In this document: piece after piece, positions 52,987-59,616 of the stretch | Layout of the letters: every line of letters starts with the position of its first letter | Numbering within the stretch: the first letter of the stretch is position 1 | NCBI GenBank assembly: GCA_013112715.1 | Contig: JABFGB010000001.1 | Span: 124,001 to 188,000, forward strand | Direction: 5' to 3' | Source of the DNA: Chloroflexota bacterium | GTDB lineage: Bacteria > Chloroflexota > Anaerolineae > Aggregatilineales > J027 | DNA length: 64,000 bases | Made by a program: the position numbers and the translations under genes | Notes under the pieces: generated by a model | Seen by the model: the letters and a program-made list of their open reading frames with translations, nothing else | What the model was told of the DNA's origin: nothing | Database searches by the model: none

Positions 52987-54456
52987 ATGAACCCATCATC
53001 CACACCCCTTCTCTGGCAACGTTGGACGCAATATTTGACCTATGCCATGCACGGTCTGATTTTGTTTATCTTTTTCAGCGCGACATGGTGGTGGCGGCCC
53101 CGTTGGGCCTATGCCAAATGGGTACCTGACTTTTTCCGCGAACGACTAAGCTATCCCTCCAATACCCAAGAATATCTGTCGGTCTACTACATCCGCTTTA
53201 CGCTGGTGTACTTGGTCGCCATCTTGGCTTGTCTATGGGTTTTGACGATGTTCAAGGGCCTGCGTGAACTGGTTTTGGATGGGCGCATTTGGTGGGCGGC
53301 AGGGTTGGTACTGCTTTCGTTGTATATCCGTCTGTCGGTTGGGTGGGCCGACCAAAAAGGGATTGCCAATTCGCAGGCGATTCAATGGATGTTGGTGACG
53401 ATTTTTGCCCTGATTGTGACGTGTAATGGCCCCCAACCGCGTTGGGTGGCGACAGCCCTTGTCGGAGGGACAATCTTCCATGCCGCTATCGCCATAACCC
53501 AATCAGCTTTGCAGCATGAGGTCAATCTGGGATGGTTGGATCAACATTGGCTCAAAATCGGCCTCGATTTGGTGGAATATCGCCGCAGCCCTGATGCCTC
53601 TGGTGTACCTGTGGTGCAAGCCGATGGGGTGCGCTTCCTACGGGCCTATGGTCTCACCTCCCACCCCAATCCACTAGCCGGGGGGTTGGCGGTTGGCATC
53701 ATCGCGGGCCTGTGGATGTGGCTGAAACCCGAAATGCGCCGCACCGCCGCATGGGTGACAACGATTGGTGTTTGGGGGCTGCTGCTGACCTTCAGCCGTT
53801 CGGGAATAGGCAGTCTTGCAGTGGGTTTAATTGTTACCATCGGCCTATTTTTCATCAACCGTAATCTCAAGGGAGACGGCTGGCGGGGTATCGTGGCGCT
53901 GGCAATTATGTTGGCCCTCGTCGTCGGGGTGTTTTACATCGGCTACCGTCCGCTCATCGAATCTCGCGCAGGCGACGGCGAAGAAGGCTTGCCTTCTGTC
54001 GAAGACATCAGCATTGCTGCCCGTGAGATTTTGACTGAGCAGGCGCGTGAGATTTTCCGTGACCATCGCTGGACAGGCATTGGCATTGGCAACTTCCCGT
54101 GGGAAAGCCAAAAGTTGATTGACCAAGACCCACGCAATTTGGACATGCAGGGCACGAACGTCCATAATATCTATCATCTGATCCTCGCCGAACTGGGAAT
54201 CGTTGGGGTAGCCTTCACTAGTTGGGTTTTCATCTTCGCAGTGGGCCTGCTGTGGATTCAATGGCGCGAAGGCAAGCTCAGTCCCGAAGCCGCCTGTTTA
54301 TGGGGAGCAGTTGGCGCATGGCTGGCGGTTGGGTGGTATGATTATTATCATTGGGTCATCTTTACGCATCAAATTATTTTTTGGGGCGTCATGGCAGCGG
54401 CGCTCACCCCTAGTAACCGTAGGTCGGGAGACATAGAAGCTGATGAAACCGATTGA
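52987..54456 (+). CDS. O-antigen ligase/polymerase-like membrane protein
   Basis: A 489-residue protein with ten or more hydrophobic segments. The pattern of YGLTSHPNPLAGGLAVGI, LLTFSRSGIGSLAVG, and GIGIGNFPWESQKL followed by VHNIYHLILAELGIVG is that of the Wzy/WaaL superfamily (O-antigen polymerase or ligase), which joins lipid-linked glycans. The ATG at 52987 is taken; in-frame sequence upstream would run through repeat copy 3. It overlaps the next small gene by 14 bp. Confidence 0.8.
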   Translation: MNPSSTPLLWQRWTQYLTYAMHGLILFIFFSATWWWRPRWAYAKWVPDFFRERLSYPSNTQEYLSVYYIRFTLVYLVAILACLWVLTMFKGLRELVLDGRIWWAAGLVLLSLYIRLSVGWADQKGIANSQAIQWMLVTIFALIVTCNGPQPRWVATALVGGTIFHAAIAITQSALQHEVNLGWLDQHWLKIGLDLVEYRRSPDASGVPVVQADGVRFLRAYGLTSHPNPLAGGLAVGIIAGLWMWLKPEMRRTAAWVTTIGVWGLLLTFSRSGIGSLAVGLIVTIGLFFINRNLKGDGWRGIVALAIMLALVVGVFYIGYRPLIESRAGDGEEGLPSVEDISIAAREILTEQAREIFRDHRWTGIGIGNFPWESQKLIDQDPRNLDMQGTNVHNIYHLILAELGIVGVAFTSWVFIFAVGLLWIQWREGKLSPEAACLWGAVGAWLAVGWYDYYHWVIFTHQIIFWGVMAAALTPSNRRSGDIEADETD

Positions 54457-54859
54457 ACTCAACGACCAGTGGCGTTTTATGCGACAGGACGTGCCCGGTA
54501 GTGCCGATTACAGCCAAGTATCGGTGCATGACCATCTGTGGCCTACTTTGAGCATCCTTAAAGGGGAAGCCCTCAAAGAATTGGTTAGCGATGAGGGCTG
54601 TGTCTGGCTGCGACAAACCTTTGACATGCCCGCTAATGATGAATGCAGTACATGGTGGTTAGAATTTGCCGAACCTCTGCAAGGCAAGGCGTGGGTGAAT
54701 GGCAAGCCGCTGGGGGGAGATAATAAACAGCGCTTTAATGTCACCGCCGAGGTTTCAATGGGCAGCAATCTGGTCGTGCTGTGTCTTGACTGTCCACTCT
54801 ATCCCGATGATGACCATACATGGCGTAAAGCCTCGTGTGTGCCCTATCCGTGTGAATAG
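54443..54859 (+). CDS. stand-alone GH2-type sugar-binding jelly-roll protein
   Basis: A 138-residue protein: ELNDQWRFMRQDVPGSADYS, GCVWLRQTFDMPANDECSTW, and LEFAEPLQGKAWVNGKPLGG. This is the pattern of the N-terminal galactose-binding-like domain of beta-galactosidases and glucuronidases, yet no catalytic domain follows. It starts within the ligase gene (14-bp overlap), so it may be co-translated. Function as a stand-alone carbohydrate-binding protein is inference. No signal peptide. Confidence 0.6.
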   Translation: MKPIELNDQWRFMRQDVPGSADYSQVSVHDHLWPTLSILKGEALKELVSDEGCVWLRQTFDMPANDECSTWWLEFAEPLQGKAWVNGKPLGGDNKQRFNVTAEVSMGSNLVVLCLDCPLYPDDDHTWRKASCVPYPCE

Positions 54860-55408
54860 TTAGAGTTCGTCTCGGTAGCCAAGACAGCGTTTTGCTTCGG
54901 CGGGTGCGCCTTGCCGAAGCCACGTTACACAACCTTCGCCTTCGATTGTTGGGTTTATCCATACAATATGCTCAAGGTCATCAAGCACTTGGGCCACATT
55001 CATCAAATGCTGCCTAACCCGATTATCACATGAGGCAATTGTGAAATCTGCTGCCAAAGCTGCCTCAATCAGCCGAATATCTTTCATAATGATTTTGAGA
55101 ATGGCCTCATCGGTGACGGTTTCCTCAATTGCCTGCCGCAAATCCTCGTTTAGCACATCCTCAGCCTTGCGATGAATGATTTTCCCGCGTCGTGCCATAT
55201 TGACGCGCCAAGTTGAAACATAGCGTGATTGATGTTTGTCCCATTCCACAGTAATTTCAGGCGTCAAAATCATGCTGTGGCATAATTTCAACACTTCAAG
55301 TAAAAACTCCCGGCAGAGTTTTGAATCAGGATGCAGCTTTTCTGTTCCACCAGCGGCCCGTGCAACCGAGGCATCAATGACCAACCGTTTTCGATTTTTG
55401 ACGGTCAC
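54860..55408 (-). CDS. PIN-like domain protein
   Basis: A 182-residue protein. An early aspartate in LVIDASVARAAGG, a glutamate in MILTPEITVEW and later acidic residues in EAALAADFTIASCDNRVRQ fit a PIN-like metal-dependent ribonuclease. It starts with GTG at 55408, 1 nt after the ATPase stop, with GGAG 7 nt upstream, so the two are translationally coupled. The pair may be a nuclease-ATPase conflict module; this is inference. Confidence 0.65.
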   Translation of the reverse strand: MTVKNRKRLVIDASVARAAGGTEKLHPDSKLCREFLLEVLKLCHSMILTPEITVEWDKHQSRYVSTWRVNMARRGKIIHRKAEDVLNEDLRQAIEETVTDEAILKIIMKDIRLIEAALAADFTIASCDNRVRQHLMNVAQVLDDLEHIVWINPTIEGEGCVTWLRQGAPAEAKRCLGYRDEL

Positions 55409-55409
55409 A

Positions 55410-56750
55410 CTAATTCTCCGGTTGGTGTGCTTCCGCCGCGTCCATAAAATGACTTTGGGCCGTTAGGGTGGTTTCGCCAAAATCTTCGGGCCAGTCGCCA
55501 TAACTCCCAGTTTCATCCAAATCCCGGCTTGAAATGGTGGTTGCACCATCATCCCCGCGTGAGAACCAGTGCAATTTCACTTTTTCGGGCGCTAGCTTGC
55601 CCTCGGCAACCAATGTCTGCACACCGAGCAGCAACAAGTCACTGTGGGTTTCAGCAACTACCCGAACCCCCCGATTAGCAGCGTCGGCTAAAACTTGGGC
55701 AAGGGCGACTTGAGCACGGGGATGTAAGTGAATTTCGGGCTGTTCCAAATAAACCAATTGGCCCGGCTCGGCTGCCAACAATGCAACCAGTACAGGCAAA
55801 ACTTGGGACACCCCAAAACCGACATCGGCAATACTGACCATATCTCGTGGGCCACCCTTTGCGCCAAGTGGCAGTCGTCCAACCTGCAATTCGACTTGGG
55901 TATCATCAATACGTTTGGCACTGACTCTATTGGTTAAACCCAGTATTTCCAACAGGCTGCCTAATTTATCAAGCCTGTTGTCTTGGTCAATTTGCCATCG
56001 GCTGATAATACTAGCAACATATGGCTCAAACGTACCGGGAAACATTGGCCCAGTCGCTGCTGTCGTTTTATAGGTCCGCTCTGGATTACCTCTTAAACCC
56101 GGCACATGAATAACTAAACGAATACATTCTTCTAGAGGTGTCTCTGGCATGGGAGAAATAGTGAAAATTTTGTCACCTTTGTCATTCACTAGCTCCAGTT
56201 TGAAAAAGCATCTCTCTTGAGCAACATGCCAACTGAGAATGTTCTCAAAACCTCTCCTACGGTAAAACATATCAGCATTAATAACATATGAAATGGGCTG
56301 TTGTGAAATTTCATCGGAAGTTAAGTCGGGCTTCAAGGGCATAAATCGCGGTTTATCTGGGTTATCTGGGTTGACTTCCTCATAAATCGTTTCTATCAGT
56401 TCTATTTCTCTTCTTTGAACATTTTTAGGGAAACGAAACAGGTTTGAAATGTTTTTATTCTGCTCAAGCTCAATCCAAAACTCAATATTACCGAAATTGG
56501 ATCTGCCAGATTTCCAAATTAGTTGTCGAACACCTGTAAATCGCACATTGGGGCCGTTAATTAGCAACGCGCCGGGGTCATATGTCGCCTCAAGGGTCTG
56601 TTTCAGCAACAACAATGGTTGTATAATACTTGACTTACCAGAACTATTCGCCCCTGCTAAAATCGTCAATGGGCGTATTTCAATCCGCGATTCATCCCGC
56701 AGTGATTTAAAATTCGTTGCCCCTAGTGCCGTAATGCCCTGCTCGGTCAT
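55410..56750 (-). CDS. AAA ATPase, DUF3696/OLD-like
   Basis: A 446-residue SMC/ABC-type ATPase. Walker A is LAGANSSGKSSIIQPLLLLK, the middle helical insert follows, and the Walker B region is YLEQPEIHLHPRAQVALA with the D-loop and H-switch ETHSDLLLL. The C-terminal extension fits DUF3696 ATPases. No TOPRIM nuclease is fused, so nuclease activity would come from the coupled PIN-like protein. The ATG at 56750 has GAGGA 7 nt before it. Confidence 0.8.
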   Translation of the reverse strand: MTEQGITALGATNFKSLRDESRIEIRPLTILAGANSSGKSSIIQPLLLLKQTLEATYDPGALLINGPNVRFTGVRQLIWKSGRSNFGNIEFWIELEQNKNISNLFRFPKNVQRREIELIETIYEEVNPDNPDKPRFMPLKPDLTSDEISQQPISYVINADMFYRRRGFENILSWHVAQERCFFKLELVNDKGDKIFTISPMPETPLEECIRLVIHVPGLRGNPERTYKTTAATGPMFPGTFEPYVASIISRWQIDQDNRLDKLGSLLEILGLTNRVSAKRIDDTQVELQVGRLPLGAKGGPRDMVSIADVGFGVSQVLPVLVALLAAEPGQLVYLEQPEIHLHPRAQVALAQVLADAANRGVRVVAETHSDLLLLGVQTLVAEGKLAPEKVKLHWFSRGDDGATTISSRDLDETGSYGDWPEDFGETTLTAQSHFMDAAEAHQPEN

Positions 56751-56873
56751 ATCCAATTCCTCACCAAAATTGCATACCAAGCCTGAGAGTAAAACAATCC
56801 GCCTGATTTGGCAACTATGACCGCGAATTGCCACCTCTTGGCTGACAGCCGCATCGCCCTTTACACGATGGGG

Positions 56874-56879
56874 TATAAT
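56874..56879 (+). promoter_or_regulatory. -10 element of the mreC operon
   Basis: TATAAT, 36 bp before the TTG start of mreC; no convincing -35 at a proper distance. Confidence 0.35.
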
Positions 56880-56914
56880 TCCTCTCCGAATTCGGTGGAA
56901 AAGGAATTATTGGG

Positions 56915-57772
56915 TTGATCGGGAATCGTTCGCCGCGCACAGTGGCTATTGGCAGCGCCCTGTTTATTTCAATTACATTGGTCATTCTCAGTTTGTTGGG
57001 GACTCTCTCACCAGCCGAAAGCTTGGGTCGTGCGCCGCTCACTTTTTTGGAAAATATCTTAGGGGGCTTCAGTGGGTCAATTGACAGTGCCGCTGACGAC
57101 ATCGCCGAAATTCGTTCACTGCGTACCCGCAACCGAGAACTTGAAGAAGCCCTTGCTGATTATCAGGCCGAACTCGCCGAACTGCGCGAAATCCGCAGTG
57201 ATTATGACCGCCTAGTCGCTCTGCTCAACTACACCACCCAAACGCCTGAAGATTTTCGGTATGTCACCGCCGATGTGATAGGGCGCGATACTGCTGGCGT
57301 TGTCCGCACTCTTCATTTAGATAAAGGCACACGTGACGGGGTCGCTGCTGGCGATCCGGTTGTCACCGAATTGGGGCTTGTGGGGCGTGTGGTCAAGGTC
57401 AGTGCGACAGGCTGTGAAGTGCTGCTCATCACCGATGCCAACAGCGCCGTCAATGCCCGTATCCAAAATCCAAACCGGGATGTCGGCACAGTGCGCGGGT
57501 CACTCTCCGGTGATCTTGTGCTGACGTTTGTTGACCCCGATGCCCAAATCGGCGTCGGCAACCTTATATTGACCTCCGGTGAGGGCCAAAATTTTCCGGC
57601 TGACCTCATCGTCGGGCAGGTGACAGGGGTCAGCCTTAGCGACGATGAGTTATTCCAACAAGCCTCGATTCGCAGCTTGGTGGATTTTTCGCGGCTTGAA
57701 TTTGTCTTGATTATCACCAACTGGGAGCCGGTTGACCTCTCGGTTTTTGACGACACGACGGGAGCCAATTAA
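56915..57772 (+). CDS. mreC: rod-shape-determining protein MreC
   Basis: A 285-residue single-pass protein: one N-terminal membrane segment (VAIGSALFISITLVILSLL), a coiled coil (TRNRELEEALADYQAELAEL), then the MreC beta domains (VIGRDTAGVVRTLHLDKGTR, LGLVGRVV, and DLIVGQVTGV). It links MreB to wall synthases. It starts at TTG 56915, with AAAAGGAA 10 nt upstream, and is 3 bp from mreD. Confidence 0.92.
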   Translation: MIGNRSPRTVAIGSALFISITLVILSLLGTLSPAESLGRAPLTFLENILGGFSGSIDSAADDIAEIRSLRTRNRELEEALADYQAELAELREIRSDYDRLVALLNYTTQTPEDFRYVTADVIGRDTAGVVRTLHLDKGTRDGVAAGDPVVTELGLVGRVVKVSATGCEVLLITDANSAVNARIQNPNRDVGTVRGSLSGDLVLTFVDPDAQIGVGNLILTSGEGQNFPADLIVGQVTGVSLSDDELFQQASIRSLVDFSRLEFVLIITNWEPVDLSVFDDTTGAN

Positions 57773-57775
57773 TTC

Positions 57776-58285
57776 ATGGCGATTTATTATATTGGCTTTC
57801 CGGTTCTCATGATCGTGGCCGTCATAGATGCGACCTTTATGCAGTTATTTCGGTTGTGGGGTGGGGCACCCAGCCTGATGTTGATGGTAATTGTCTCGTG
57901 GGCACTAGTGGCCGATCTCGAAGATGCGCTTCCTTGGGCAGTCATTGGTGGCGTGATGCGCGATCTGCTATCCATCACGCCAACAGGCAGTTCCGCTGTG
58001 GCCTTTGTGCTGATCGTGATTGCGATTGACCGCATTTTTCCCAAACTCAATTGGCACAACATCGCCATTCCTCCCCCCACCGTTTTGGTGGCAAGTTATG
58101 TCTATGGTCTGATGAGTTTTGGTTTTCACCGACTGGCGGGTTGGGATGTGCCTTTTTTGAACGGCTTGTGGTACATCATCCTACCCGGCGCAGTGATGAA
58201 CTTTGCCGGGATTTTAATTGTCTTTCGGCTGATTGGCGGGATCAATAATTTCCTACGTCCACAGCGCGGCTCGATGTTGCGATAG
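57776..58285 (+). CDS. mreD: rod-shape-determining protein MreD
   Basis: A 169-residue membrane protein with five or so hydrophobic segments (the pattern GGVMRDLLSITPTGSSAVAF is typical of MreD). It starts 3 bp after the mreC stop and precedes mrdA, from which it is parted by the IsrB element. Confidence 0.82.
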   Translation: MAIYYIGFPVLMIVAVIDATFMQLFRLWGGAPSLMLMVIVSWALVADLEDALPWAVIGGVMRDLLSITPTGSSAVAFVLIVIAIDRIFPKLNWHNIAIPPPTVLVASYVYGLMSFGFHRLAGWDVPFLNGLWYIILPGAVMNFAGILIVFRLIGGINNFLRPQRGSMLR

Positions 58286-58289
58286 ACAA

Positions 58290-58543
58290 AAAATGGTTGG
58301 GGGCTAAAGTGAGGTAGTGGTGTCAACAACCCGATGCCTAAAGGCAGGGGCTTGTGGTGAGCGAAGACCAATCGGCAACCCACAACGCAAGTGTTGACTA
58401 GCCAGTCAGTAACTAGCCGTCTGAGCGTGGTAGCTCACAACAGAGGGCGGATGCCTCCCTAGTCTGCCTTTCCTGTGACGGTCAGTGGCGAAGGGATCAG
58501 TTGTTTTGTCTGTAGAGACGTTAAATACTGTAAGGAGTCCTAA
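58290..58543 (+). ncRNA. candidate omega RNA of the IsrB element
   Basis: The 258 bp between mreD and isrB hold no gene but much potential structure: GTCAACA/TGTTGAC (58322-58328 with 58392-58398), TGCC/GGCA in the end hairpin, TTGTGG/CCACAA around 58352-58386, GACT/AGTC at 58396-58407, TGAGC/GCTCA (58422-58426 with 58433-58437) and a hairpin near 58443-58460. Known IscB and IsrB omega RNAs lie in this position and have about this length, with the guide at the 5' end read from the flank. The exact ends are not known. Confidence 0.6.
58330..58350. repeat. left-end hairpin of the IsrB element
   Basis: CCC (58330-58332) pairs with GGG, and TGCC (58335-58338) with GGCA (58343-58346), loop TAAA and a 2-nt bulge. 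The same design occurs at the right end. Confidence 0.6.
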
Positions 58544-59587
58544 ATGTCCCAACAATTTGTCCCAGTGGTAGGTAGTACAGGAAAACCCCTGATGCCCACG
58601 ACCCACAAGCGAGCCAACAAACTCATTGCCAAAGGACGAGCCGTGCGGCGTTTTGATCGAGGTTTGTTCTACATCAAATTGCTTGACCGTGAGGAGGGTT
58701 ACACCCAACCGATTGCTGTCGGGATTGACCCCGGTTCCAAGAAAGAGGCGCTGACGGTCAAATCAGCCTCCCATACCTACCTCAATATCCAAGCCGATGC
58801 CGTAACTTGGGTCAAAGAGGTTGAGCAAACCAGTACCCAGATGCGGCGTTCACGGCGTAATCGCAAGACCCGGTATCGTGCCTGTCGTCCTAATCGTCGG
58901 CAAGGGCAGTTTCAACTCCCTTCTAGCACCCGCGCACGTTGGGGCTGGAAGTTGCGCTTGTGTCGTTGGTTAGCCCGCTATTATCCCATTCAAGTGTTTG
59001 TGGTGGAGAACATTAAAGCCACGACCAAACAAGGCCAACGTCGCTGGAACAGCAGTTTTTCGCCGCTGGAAGTGGGCAAGCAGTGGTTCTATGCTGAACT
59101 GGGGCAAATCGCGGAAGTACAAACCGTGCAAGGCTACGAAACTAAACAACTGCGGGATAAGTTGGGCTTGAAAAAGTCTAAAAACAAAATGTCCGATCAA
59201 TTTGAAGCCCATTGTGTGGATAGTTGGGTTTTGGCAAATTCGGCTGTCGGCGGTCACACTGACGTAGACAATCCCGCCATACTCTGCATCATTCCGCTAC
59301 GCTTCCATCGGCGGCAACTTCATGCCCTCCAATTTGCCAAAGGCGGAGAACGACGTCCTTATGGTGGCACGTTGAGCATGGGCATCAAACGCGGGACATG
59401 GATCAAACATCCCAAGTACGGTCTGTGTTATGTGGGTGGGTCAAACAAGAGCCGTATTAGCCTGCACGATATGGATTCGGGTCAGCGTGTGTGTCAAAAA
59501 GCTAAACCTGAAGACTGCATTATCTTAACCACCGCCAGTTGGCGCATAAAATCAGAAAGGAGTAAGGCGCTTCCTCCCCATGCCTAA
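58544..59587 (+). CDS. isrB: IsrB-type RNA-guided nickase (IscB family without HNH)
   Basis: A 347-residue protein. The PLMP domain opens it (STGKPLMPTTHKRANKLIAK, residues 11-30). RuvC-I is GIDPGSK with D62; the arginine-rich bridge has RRSRRNRKTRYR from 101; RuvC-II is VFVVENIKA with E155; RuvC-III is EAHCVDSWVLA with H223/D226. The 67 residues between II and III contain no CxxC or HNH, which separates IsrB (about 350 residues) from IscB (400-500). The tail (IKRGTWIKHPKYGLCYVGGS) matches the target-side domain of the family. IsrB nicks the non-target DNA strand guided by its omega RNA. AAGGAG precedes the ATG by 6 nt. All catalytic residues are intact. Confidence 0.88.
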   Translation: MSQQFVPVVGSTGKPLMPTTHKRANKLIAKGRAVRRFDRGLFYIKLLDREEGYTQPIAVGIDPGSKKEALTVKSASHTYLNIQADAVTWVKEVEQTSTQMRRSRRNRKTRYRACRPNRRQGQFQLPSSTRARWGWKLRLCRWLARYYPIQVFVVENIKATTKQGQRRWNSSFSPLEVGKQWFYAELGQIAEVQTVQGYETKQLRDKLGLKKSKNKMSDQFEAHCVDSWVLANSAVGGHTDVDNPAILCIIPLRFHRRQLHALQFAKGGERRPYGGTLSMGIKRGTWIKHPKYGLCYVGGSNKSRISLHDMDSGQRVCQKAKPEDCIILTTASWRIKSERSKALPPHA

Positions 59588-59596
59588 ATGCAGGGG
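59576..59596. repeat. right-end hairpin of the IsrB element
   Basis: CCCC (59576-59579), bulged A, TGC (59581-59583) pair with GCA and GGGG (59590-59596); loop CTAAAT. It overlaps the isrB stop codon. Confidence 0.6.
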
Positions 59597-59616
59597 TATC
59601 CACGCCTGAAATTTCG

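Larger units (their letters stand above)
58320..59600 (+). mobile_element. IsrB element of the IS200/IS605 kind, no tnpA
   Basis: The element holds a candidate omega RNA and isrB, bounded by the repeat ATGCCTAAA(G/T)GCAGGGG at 58334-58350 and 59580-59596. Both copies sit in a similar bulged hairpin (see the hairpin entries), as expected for the end structures bound by IS200/IS605 transposases. It is in the same orientation as mreD and mrdA and parts them. No tnpA lies in or next to it, so it would depend on a transposase elsewhere. Exact ends are uncertain by about 20 bp. Confidence 0.7.

Noticed and set aside
58286-58330. A fourth copy of the dispersed hairpin repeat (GGGGGCTAAAG near 58299)
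   Set aside because: Only about ten bases match and the opposite arm is missing.
58544-59587. TnpB (IS605 OrfB) or full IscB in place of IsrB
   Set aside because: The PLMP start and the RRSRR bridge are IscB/IsrB features not found in TnpB, and the RuvC-II to RuvC-III gap of about 67 residues has no HNH cysteines or histidines.
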